Part shown: positions 56,306 through 64,000 of the stretch, piece by piece
How positions within the stretch are numbered: position 1 is the stretch's first letter
Layout of the letters: each line of letters starts with the position of its first letter
DNA from: Xyrauchen texanus
Taxonomy: Eukaryota; Chordata; Actinopteri; Cypriniformes; Catostomidae
Assembly (NCBI RefSeq): GCF_025860055.1
Contig: NC_068278.1
Span: 54,382,840-54,446,839, forward strand
DNA length: 64,000 nt
Reading direction: 5' to 3'
Notes under the pieces: model-generated
What the model saw: only the letters and a program-made list of their open reading frames with translations
Database searches by the model: none
What the model was told of the DNA's origin: nothing
Translations under genes and position numbers: made by a program

Positions 56306-57721
56306 CTAATTATTGATCGTGAGAGACACACCGCCTAGTGTATATGTCCTGGAGGGAGAGAAGCTCACCTCCGATGATGTTCTGGCAGTTCGAACCACCC
56401 TTTGCAGGGCTTTGCAGTTGTGCGCGGTGCTATTGCCGTACCAGGCGGTGATGCAGCCAGTCAGGATGATCTCTACAGTGCTGGTGTAGAACCGTGTGAG
56501 GATGTGGTGGTTCATTCCAAACTTCCTCAGCCGTCTCAGGAAGAAGAGGCGCTGGTGAGCCTTCTTCACAACGGCCTCAGTGTGGATGGACCATGTGAGT
56601 TCCTCAGTAATGTGGACACCGAGGAACTTGAAGCTGCTGACTCTCTCCACCGGTGCTCCATTGATGGTGATGGGGCTGTGTTCTCCGTCTTTCTTCCTGA
56701 AGTCCACAACAAGCTCCTTGGTTTTACTGACGTTGAGGGAGAGGTTGTGCTCTTGACACCAGCGTGTCAGAGTGTGCACCTCCTCTCTGTAGGCTCTTTC
56801 ATCATTGTCAGTGATCAGACCTACCACCGTCGTATCGTCAGCAAACTTAATGATGGCATTGGAGCTATGTGTTGCCACACAGTCATGTGTGTACAGGGAA
56901 TACAGGAGTGGGCTGAGAACACAGCCCTGCGGGGCTCCAGTGTTGAGGGTCAGTGATGAGGAGGTGTTGCTGCCCATTCTAACCACCTGACATCTGCCTG
57001 ACAGGAAATCCAGGATCCAGCTGCACAGCGAGCTGTTTAAGCCCAGAGCCCGGAGTTTCTCATCAAGCTTGGAGGGCACTATGGTGTTGAATGCTGAGCT
57101 GTAGTCTACAAACAGCATTCTCACATATGTGTTCCTTTTTTCCAGATGGGAGAGAGCAGTGTGTATTGTAGATGCAATGGCATCATCGGTGGAGCGGTTG
57201 TTGCGGTAGGCAAACTGCAATGGGTCCAAAGAGGGGGGCAGAACAGAGCAGATGTAATCTCTGATTAACCTCTCGAAGCATTTGCTGATGATGGGGGTCA
57301 GAGCAACAGGACGCCAGTCATTTAAGCAAGTGATTGTGGCTTGCTTCGGTACAGGCACAATGGTGGACGTTTTGAAGCATGTAGGGACTACAGACAGGGA
57401 GAGGGACAGATTGAAAATGTCCGTAAAAACACCAGCCAGTTGATTCGCGCACGCTCTGATGACGCGGCCCAGAATGCCGTCTGGACCCACGGCTTTACGG
57501 ATGTTCACCCGTCGGAAGGATCGGGTTACATCCACAACAGAGACGGAGAGTGAACCAACCTCTGTAGCGTCAGCCGCGAATACTCTCTCCGCGAGGGCGG
57601 TGTTATTGTCCTCAAACCGAGCATAAAATGTATTAAGTTCGTCCGGGAGAGATGCAGCGGTGTTCATGGCGGAAACTTTATTCCGTTTGTAGTCCGTGAT
57701 TGTGTTATTTCCCTGCCACAT
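56306..57721 (-). CDS. non-LTR reverse transcriptase, 471-codon open frame
   Basis: RNA-dependent DNA polymerase of a LINE, which copies element RNA at a nicked target. Domains in order: linker (NTFYARFEDN, AVGPDGILGRVIRACANQL), fingers (NDWRPVALTPIISKCFERLI, about residues 130-150), DPLQFAYRNNRSTDDAIAS, palm A (MLFVDYSSAFNTIVPSKL), palm B (LNTGAPQGCVLSPLLYSL), catalytic FADD at residues 293-296 (56834-56845), NLSLNVSKTKELVVDFRK, thumb (FKFLGVHITEELTWS) and the CITAWYGN/KALQRVVRTA C-terminal block. The frame starts inside the protein: similarity continues upstream of the first Met. The last about 25 residues (SFSPSRTYTLGG) probably lie in a shifted frame. An endonuclease is missing, so it cannot be autonomous. 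Confidence 0.88.
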   Translation of the reverse strand: MWQGNNTITDYKRNKVSAMNTAASLPDELNTFYARFEDNNTALAERVFAADATEVGSLSVSVVDVTRSFRRVNIRKAVGPDGILGRVIRACANQLAGVFTDIFNLSLSLSVVPTCFKTSTIVPVPKQATITCLNDWRPVALTPIISKCFERLIRDYICSVLPPSLDPLQFAYRNNRSTDDAIASTIHTALSHLEKRNTYVRMLFVDYSSAFNTIVPSKLDEKLRALGLNSSLCSWILDFLSGRCQVVRMGSNTSSSLTLNTGAPQGCVLSPLLYSLYTHDCVATHSSNAIIKFADDTTVVGLITDNDERAYREEVHTLTRWCQEHNLSLNVSKTKELVVDFRKKDGEHSPITINGAPVERVSSFKFLGVHITEELTWSIHTEAVVKKAHQRLFFLRRLRKFGMNHHILTRFYTSTVEIILTGCITAWYGNSTAHNCKALQRVVRTARTSSEVSFSPSRTYTLGGVSLTINN

Positions 57722-57880
57722 ACTTCTAGAGTCAGTGGTGTTGAACTGACCTTCAAGCTTGTGCCTGTACTGGCGTTTGGCTGTACTGATAGTGTTATGG
57801 AGGGCATAACTGGCTTGTTTACGCTCCTCCGTGTTAGAAGGTTAGATTTTGTATGTATTAAAACATTGAAGTATGACATT

Positions 57881-58434
57881 CAGTCAAATGCACCAGGATC
57901 TGGTTATAAATCTGAAGATGTTGCACTGTTCATCAGTGTCTTCTTCAATTGAACTGATTTATCAAGATGGCAGGAACGAGTTCCAATAAGCATGTTGAAC
58001 CAAACAAGGAACTAATAAATGACAAAGTCAGTTTACACAGCCTGCAGCTGCTCTTAGCTAAGAAATTATTTTTTATCACAAATTTTAGTGAATGTTTATT
58101 TTTAACATGATGCTGTTTTTAACATGTTTATGTTTAGACTGCAGATTAGTGCTGAATTCATTCAGCATGGGAGACATGTGGCCATCTGGCAAGAGCCAGC
58201 AAAGACAATTCACTTGGTTTTAGCCTGTGGCCATAAGAGCACATGAACATGAGGGTCATCTGAACTGAATTTTATTAACTATATAATGGTGCCAAATGCC
58301 ACAGCAAAGCCATGAAGATTACAGGACTTGGGCCAAAAAGTGAATGAAACTGGAATGTGTGTTAAGAAAAAGGGAGAGTAATTAAAAGAATTGTATTTCA
58401 ATTCTGACCATACTACACTTTTTGAAAAAAAAAA
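57881..58434. other. no recognised feature
   Basis: AT-rich, with an A-run at 58425-58439. Confidence 0.45.
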
Positions 58435-59853
58435 AAAAAGATATGCCCTCTCACTTTTAACTGATTTTATTTTGAGCAAACTTAACATGTGTAAATATTT
58501 GTATGAACATAAAAAGATTCAACAACTAAGACTATAGCAGATAAACTAAACAAGTTTCACAGGCATGTGACTAACACAAATGGAATAATGTGTCCCTGAT
58601 TAAAGGGGAGTCAAAATATAAAGTAACAGTCAGTATCTGGTGTGGCCACCAGCTGCATTAAGTACTGTAGTGCATCTCCTCGTCATGAACTGCACCAGAT
58701 TTGCCAGTTCTTGCTGTGAGATGTTACCCCACTCTTCCACCAAGGCACTTGCAAGTTCTTGGACATTTCTGGGGGTAATAGGCACTAGCCCTCACCCTCT
58801 GATCCAACAGGTCCCAGACATGCTCAATGGGATTGAGATCTGGGCTCTTCACTGTCCATGGCAGAACACTGACATTCCTGACTTGCAGGAAATCACGCAC
58901 AGAACGATCAGTATGGCTGGTGGCATTGTCATACTGTAGGGTCATGTCAGGATGAGCCTGAAGGAAGGGTACCACATGAGGAAGGAGGATGTCTTCCCTG
59001 TAACACACAGCATTGAGATTGCTTGCAATGACAAGAAGCTCATTCTGATGATGCTGTGAAACACCGCCCCAGACCTTGACGAACCCTCCACCTCCAAATC
59101 GATACTGCTCCAGAGTAAAGGCCTCGGTGTAACTCTCATTCCTTTGATGATAAACGCAAGCCCGACCATCACCCCTGGTAAGACAAAACTGCTACTCATC
59201 AATGAAGATAACTTTTTGCCAGTCCTGTCTGGTTCAGCAAAGGTGGGTTTGTGCCCATAGGTGACGCTGGTAAGGACCTGCCTTACAACATGCCTACAAG
59301 CCCTCAGACCAGCCTGTTGCTGACAGTCTGAGCACTGATGGAGGGATTGTGCGTTCATGGTGTAACTCTGGCAGTTGTTGTTGCCATCCTGTACCTGTCC
59401 CGCTGCTGAGATATTCGGATGCACCAATCCTGTGCAGGTGTTTTTTCATGTGGTCTGCCTCTATGAGGACGATCAGCTGTCCTTCTTGTCTCCCTGCTGC
59501 GCTGTCTTAGGCATCTCACCGTACAGACATTGTGATGTATTGCCCTGGCCACATCTGCAGTCCTCATGCCTCCATGCAGCATGCCTAAGGCACGTTCACG
59601 CAGATGAGCAGGGACCCTGGGCATCTTTCTTTTGGTGTTTTTCAGAGTCAGTTGAAAGGTCTCTTTATTGTCTTAAGTTTTTATAACTGTGACCTTAATT
59701 GCCTACAGTCTCTAAGCTGTTAGTGTCTTAATGACCGTTCCACAATAGTTTATGGTTCATTGAACAAGCATGGAGAACAAGCATGGTAAAACTCTTTACA
59801 ATAAAGATCTGTTAAGTTATTTGGATTTTTATAAAATTATCTTTAAATACATT
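58435..59853 (-). mobile_element. Tc1-like DNA transposon, inactivated
   Basis: The transposase is on the minus strand in three frames. 59355-59624: MPRVPAHLRERALGMLHGG then HTH-like TADVARAIHHNVCTVRCLRQR. 58942-59427: degenerate middle part. 58724-59008: LQYDNATSHT and SPDLNPIEHVWDLLDQRV, the second aspartate and the glutamate of the DDE triad. The last segment after DLLDQRV is frameshifted. Degenerate terminal inverted repeats are suggested near 58470-58530 and 59800-59850. The LTR of the Gypsy element begins at 59854 directly in the right terminal region. Confidence 0.85.
58724..59624 (-). pseudogene. Tc1-type transposase, frameshifted
   Basis: Tc1/mariner DDE transposase remnant, which would cut and paste at TA sites. 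The N-terminal paired-like helix-turn-helix starts at MPRVPAH. The catalytic D of YDNA (about 58928) and the E of NPIEHVW are present. The first catalytic D region cannot be read in frame. At least two frameshifts separate the three parts, so no functional protein is expected. Confidence 0.85.
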
Positions 59854-60124
59854 TGTAACGTTTCCCACAAGAAGGAGGACAGGGAACAGGTGTTCAGCAA
59901 CAGGTAAGCTTTTAATTCTCTTTTTCCAATACACAATAGTGATCAAGCGCACTGAGTTGGCTTGTCATCTCCTCCCGACTGGAGGCTCGGTGTCTGCTTT
60001 TATGCCGCTCTCCTCGTGCTCACTGGAATTAGAGACAGGTGTTAGGCATAATTTAGCTCAGGTGTAAGCGCCCTTACCGCTTTCCTCTCCCGGACGGGCG
60101 CTTGACCACGCCCCCGCTGCCACA
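59854..60124 (-). mobile_element. 3' LTR of the Gypsy element (271 bp)
   Basis: Minus-strand TGTGGCAGCG to AACGTTACA, with TGT...ACA ends. It is preceded (in element sense) by a purine-rich GGGTGGTGGGGGTA tract at 60125-60138. A TATA-like CATAAAAG lies at about 59997-60004. Boundaries are supported by the related solo LTR at 52116-52473, whose ends are fixed by a target duplication. Confidence 0.82.
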
Positions 60125-61600
60125 TACCCCCACCACCCGACTCAGGCCGGGGCACCATCCGGCCTGCCCACCACTCCCCCCCATTTCTGGAGAGAAAGTC
60201 GGCGACAGCCATCTGCACCCCCGGTCTGTGGACCACCTTGAATTTAAAGGGCTGGAGAGCCAGGTACCAACGGGTGATCCGGGCGTTAGTATCTTTCATG
60301 CGGTGGAACCACTGGAGTGGGGCGTGATCAGAGCAGAGGGTGAAGGCCCGCCCCAGCAGGTAATACCGGAGGGTGAGGACCGCCCACTTGATGGCCAAAC
60401 ACTCCTTCTCCACGGTGCTGTACTTAGTTTCCCTCAAAGAGAGCTTCCGGCTAATGTACAGCACTGGGCGCTCCTCCCCCTCCGCCACCTGCGAGAGTAC
60501 GGCCCCCAGCCCTCTGTCTGAAGCGTCCGTCTGCAAAATAAAAGGGAGAGAGAAATCAGGTGCATGAAGAAGCGGCCCCCACAAAGTGCGGCTTTAATCT
60601 GCATAAACGCCTGTTGACACTGCTCCGACCATTGAACCGGATCTGGAGCCCCCTTTTTAGTGAGGTCAGTCAGCGGGCTGGTGACGTCCGAATAATTAGG
60701 CACAAACCTTCTATAATAGCCAGCCAGCCCCAGGAACTGCCTCACCCCCTTTTTGGTCTTAGGTCTAGGGCAAGTCGCAATCGCCGCGGTCTTATCAATT
60801 TGGGGACGCACCTGGCCATGACCCAAGTGGAACCCCAGATACCGTACCTCCACACGCCCAATCGCGCATTTCTTAGGGTTTGCCGTGAGCCCCGCCCGCC
60901 GCAGCGATCTCAGGACGGCCCTCAGATGTTGCATGTGCCGCTGCCAATCATTGCTATAAATGATAATATCATCTAAATAGGCAGCGGCGTACGCGGTGTG
61001 AGGTCTGAGGATCCGATCCATGAGTCGCTGAAACGTGGCCGGCGCCCCAAACAAACCGAAAGGAAGCGTCACAAATTGGTGTAATCCAAACGGCGTTGTG
61101 AAGGCTGTTTTCTCACGGGACATTGGTGTCAAGGGGATCTGCCAATAACCCTTTGTTAAATCCAAGGTCGAATAAAATCGAGCAGTACCTAACCGATCGA
61201 GCAGTTCATCAACACGGGGCATTGGGTACGGCGTCAAATTTAGACACCGCGTTGACTTTTCTGTAATCCACACAGAATCGAACAGACCCATCACTCTTGG
61301 GAACAAGAACAACCGGGCTGGACCAATCACTGTGGGATTCCTCTATTACGCCCATATCAAGCATCGCATCTAATTCCTCCCGTACTATTTTCTTTTTATG
61401 TTCGGGTAAGCGATAGGGCGGCAACGCACCACCGCGCCCGGCTCGGTCTCGATGTGGTGGTGTATGATGTTTGTACGGCCTGGTAGAGGGAAAACACATC
61501 CGCAAATTCCTTTTGTAATTCGGAAACCTCTGTGAGTTGCCGCGGTGAGAGTTGGTCTCCACAAGTAACCGGAGTGTTAAGATTGTAGTCTTTGTTTACC
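60042..61600 (-). pseudogene. Gypsy reverse transcriptase and RNase H
   Basis: Minus-strand frames 61562-61209, 61330-60434 and 60584-60042. RT: HKKKIVREELDAMLDMGVIE, VVLVPKSDGSVRFCVDYRKV, DLTKGYWQIPL, FVTLPFGLFGAPATFQRLMD, then the catalytic AYLDDIIIYS (YLDD intact, about 60957-60985), RYLGFHLG and FLGLAGYYRRFVPNYS. RNase H: LQTDASDRGLGAVLSQ, VEKECLAIKWAV and CSDHAPLQWF, with the catalytic D, E and D residues visible, ending ...ADFLSRNGG. Frameshifts at about 61240 and 60580 break the polyprotein. Confidence 0.9.
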
Positions 61601-61689
61601 TCCGGTCCGAGCTCCGCCCTCTCCGGAACTACCGTGGCCAACGTCACAGAGGCCGCCTCCTCCCTCCATAATTTCAGGAGGTTGAGGTG

Positions 61690-62860
61690 ATAAATTTGAC
61701 GTGCGCCCCCTCTATCGGTACGTTTAACTTCATAATCGAGATCCCCTACTCGTCGTGTGACCTCAAAGGGTCCTTGCCACTTGGCGAGTAATTTAGAGCT
61801 CGATGTTGGGAGTAATACGAGTACCTTATCCCCGGTGCAAATTCCCGTAGCCGAGCACCCCTGTCATACAGCCGGCATTGGCGTTCTTGAGCTTGGAGCA
61901 AATTCTCCTGTGTTAATCGCCCCAGTGTGTGGAGTTTTGCTCTAAGATCGAGAACGAACTGAATTTCATTTTTGCTATTAGAAGGTCCCTCCTCCCACGC
62001 TTCGCGGATGACGTCAAGGACACCACGGGGCGTCGCCCGTACAGCAGCTCAAACGGGGAGAACCCTGTGGAGGCTTGTGGGACCTCTCGTACTGCAAACA
62101 ACAGGGGGTCTAGCCACTTATCCCAATTTCTAGCGTCATCGTGTACGAATTTACGAATCATGTTCTTGAGCGTTTTATTAAATCGTTCCACTAGGCCATC
62201 AGTCTGCGGATGGTAAACGCTAGTGCGAATCGATTTAATGCCCAAGAGCTCGTAAAGTTCGCGAAGTGTTCGTGACATAAAAGTCGTGCCTTGATCGGTG
62301 AGGATTTCTTTCGGAATCCCCACCCGGAGATTATCTTGAAGAGTGCCCCCGCAACACTACGTGCGGAGATGTTGCTCAGAGGCACTGCTTCCGGATATCG
62401 CGTCGCGTAATCCACTAGGAATAACACGAAGCGATGTCCGCGTGCTGACCGTTCTAATGGCCCGACGAGGTCCATCCCAATTCTTTCGAAGGGGACCTCG
62501 ATTAATGGTAGAGGGCGCAATGGCGCTTTTGGGGTGGCCGGTGGGTTTACCAGCTGACATTCACGGCACGCCGCACACCACCTGCGGACGTCACCGCCAA
62601 TGCCCGGCCAATAAAAACGGGCTATTAGACGGAGAAGTGTTTTCCGTTCCCCTAGGTGACCGGCCATAGGATTATAGTGAGCCGCCTGGAAAACCATTTG
62701 TGTTACTTCCTCCTTTGTTTGAGCGTCCTGCGTCACTCTATATAACTGATCTCTAATCATGGCAAAATATGGGTATGAAATGGCGATGCCCGGCCGGAGC
62801 TGTTGACCATCAATTACTCTCACTTGGTCAAGAGCATGCTTAAGGGTTTCGTCCCGCGAC
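61690..62860 (-). pseudogene. Gypsy integrase, upstream of RT
   Basis: Zinc-binding segment AAHYNPMAGHLGERKTLL ... WCAACRECQ (about 62690-62560). Catalytic core GMDLVGPL (first D), LTDQGTTFMS (second D, about 62295) and HPQTDGLVERFNKTLK (glutamate, about 62195). C-terminal GPF/Y module KWQGPFEVTRRVGDLDYEV (about 61780-61735). A frameshift near 62320 separates the first catalytic D from the rest. The GPF/Y module runs straight on to the RT N-terminus without another gene between. Confidence 0.9.
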
Positions 62861-63039
62861 TGCTCTAGAGGGAAGTCACCCTCAGGGAATTCCCTGAGAG
62901 GAGGGGCGGCCACCTCGCCCCTTTCCTCGTCATCCCGAGCAGCCGAGGATGGCCCCGGCTCCGCCTCCCCTGCCAAAGCATCGCACACCGCACACCTCTT
63001 TATGCAGGACCCATCCGCACAAATACCCTCTAAAATATC

Positions 63040-63320
63040 TTTAAAATTCGGCCAATCGGTACCCAAGATTAGCGGATGGGTGAGGCGGGGACTAACCGCT
63101 GCCTCCATACTATGTTTTTTTTCCCTGAATTTAATCACCAAAGTCACCATGGGATACTTGTGAACATCCCCATGCACACACCTCACCCTCACCAGTTTAG
63201 CTAAACCCAAAGCCCCGGGTTGAACCAAGCGTTGGTGGATGGTGGTCTGATTGCAGCCGGTATCCAGCAAAGCTTGGTAAATACCCCCCCTGATCCTTAC
63301 CAGAATCCGGTATGCTCCAG
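63040..63320 (-). pseudogene. Gypsy aspartic protease domain
   Basis: ILVRIRGGIYQALLDTGCNQ contains the catalytic DTG (63256-63264, residues 167-169 of the frame starting at 63762), followed by a hydrophobic flap region and LILGTDW, the C-terminal G-D-like signature. Retroviral-type proteases dimerise through such half-domains to cut Gag-Pol. It is in one frame with the zinc knuckle and the first part of integrase (62191-63762). Confidence 0.85.
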
Positions 63321-63377
63321 CCCGATAGGGGGCAGCCTGCGGGACGTCGGAGACCCGCACCACCGTCCCCACCTCCA

Positions 63378-64000
63378 TCAGCGGACACTGATCCCGGAAG
63401 TGGTCCGGGTCTCCGCACCTCCAACAGGCCGGCCCAGGCATTGCGGCCGCACTTGTGCTGGCGGGCGCCCCCACCTGAGGAGGAGAGCGGCTGAAAGACG
63501 GGGAGTGGGAGGGTACATTCTCCCAAGGCCGGGAAGCTGGTCTCTGGAACCCTCCACGCCTGCGCGGGGCAGGAACGGGCCCTGGGGAGAGAACAGAAGA
63601 AGAGACCAAAGGGGAGGGGGCGAGGGCAGTGGCAGACACAAGGGAAGGGAGAGAGAGAGAGACGAAGAAGAGGGCTCGTCCGCCCTCGGGATCGCCGCCA
63701 GATGGTCCTCTGCGAGACGAACGGCTTCCTCCAGCGACGCCGGGCGGTGGCACTGGACCCACTCCGCCGTTTTCCGGGGCAGCCGCTGACTAAATTGCTC
63801 CAGTACCACCTGATCGATAACACCCTCGACGTCGCGGTCCCCGCGAGCAGCCACCTCCGACAGGCGTCCCGGAGCCGTTGGGCAAATGCGAACGGGCGAC
63901 CGGACTTTTCCAACTTCATGCCCCGGAAGAGCTGACGATTCTCTTCCGGGCTCCGACCGACCCGTTGCAAAATGGCTCTTTTTAGGTCTGAATAGGCCAG
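63378..64000 (-). pseudogene. Gypsy Gag: SCAN-like capsid C-terminal domain and CCHC knuckle
   Basis: The frame 63970-63197 gives ENRQLFRGMKLEKSGRPFAF and AQRLRDACRRWL. After a frameshift near 63850, the frame 63854-63378 gives VIDQVVLEQFSQRLPRKTAE, WVQCHRPASLEEAVRLAEDHL. Together these are the helices of a SCAN-type domain. A proline/serine-rich spacer follows, then CWRCGDPDHFRDQCP (63382-63426), a CX2CX4HX4C zinc knuckle for RNA binding. The N-terminal part of Gag is beyond the window. Confidence 0.85.

Larger units (their letters stand above)
55985..57880 (-). mobile_element. Rex/Babar-like LINE, long RT open frame
   Basis: The best-preserved LINE here. The 3' UTR runs from about 55985 to 56305 and includes an (AT)n run. 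The RT frame is 56306-57721. Upstream, about 57730-57860 encodes more of the linker in another frame. The copy is 5'-truncated, without ORF1 or endonuclease. It is the same family as 11080-12840. Confidence 0.88.
59854..64000 (-). mobile_element. Gmr1-like Ty3/Gypsy retrotransposon, right part outside the window
   Basis: On the minus strand (high to low coordinates) the order is Gag (SCAN-like capsid, CCHC knuckle), protease, integrase with GPF/Y module, reverse transcriptase, RNase H, 3' LTR. Gypsy elements normally have integrase last. Integrase before RT in a Gypsy-type pol, with SCAN-like Gag, defines the Gmr1-like group of deuterostomes. Several frameshifts make the copy defective. The 5' LTR, primer-binding site and start of Gag lie beyond 64000. 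The GC content is much higher than the surroundings. Confidence 0.88.

Noticed and set aside
56402..56956. 184-codon + strand open frame
   Set aside because: Shadow of the 56306-57721 reverse transcriptase on the opposite strand.
60102..60976. + strand frames of about 138 codons
   Set aside because: Antisense to Gypsy RNase H and RT, whose motifs are clear on the minus strand.
63220..63789. 189-codon + strand frame rich in R, G and P
   Set aside because: Antisense to Gag-protease. The composition reflects the GC-rich element.
1..64000. CRISPR arrays, bacterial operons, phage genes
   Set aside because: No regularly spaced repeats, no ribosome-binding-site-led gene strings. All evidence points to a vertebrate nuclear genome.

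Overview
The window looks like a piece of a teleost, most probably cyprinid, nuclear genome. The one host gene I can name is the large 3' coding exon of rtn4r (Nogo-66 receptor 1) on the + strand at 40732-42149. Its protein agrees closely with zebrafish Rtn4r as I remember it. The rest is AT-rich intronic or intergenic DNA packed with the transposon types typical of fish: L2/CR1-type and Rex/Babar-like LINEs, tRNA-derived SINEs, hAT and PIF/Harbinger elements, Tc1, fold-back MITEs, and LTR elements with solo LTRs. I see no bacterial-type operons, CRISPR arrays or credible tRNA/rRNA genes.

Layout. 1-3400: an antisense LINE split by a Harbinger-like element. 5565-6951: a non-autonomous hAT with a perfect 8-bp target duplication. 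10443-12999: a Rex-like LINE sitting between hAT-like ends. 15238-17875: a fold-back MITE, a hAT and a tRNA-derived SINE in a row. 19674-19908: a solo LTR. 20130-22990: an antisense LINE whose ORF1 has an SGNH esterase, interrupted by an opposite-strand L2 3' end. 24605-26418: a hAT, a SINE and a short inverted repeat. 29756-31095: an L2 LINE. 32358-33545: a SINE and a solo LTR. 37258-38986: a very large inverted repeat carrying a SINE. 40732-42830: the rtn4r exon and 3' UTR. 43694-49520: MITEs, with a Harbinger carrying a MADF remnant and a complete miniature LTR retroelement nested in them. 52116-57880: a solo LTR and three LINE copies. 58435-59853: a dead Tc1. 59854-64000: a Ty3/Gypsy element running off the right edge.

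The most notable system is the right-edge Gypsy element. Its integrase lies upstream of its reverse transcriptase (a copia-like order) and its Gag looks like a SCAN domain. Both traits mark the Gmr1-like group. Several LTR insertions have exact 5-bp target duplications, which fixes their ends to the base. All mobile genes here carry frameshifts or catalytic-site changes. The Rex-like LINE at 56306-57721 is the only reverse transcriptase with a long open frame and a canonical active-site box.

All family assignments come from reading motifs by eye, without database searches. LINE clade names and MITE boundaries are the least certain. Exon 1 of rtn4r was not found.
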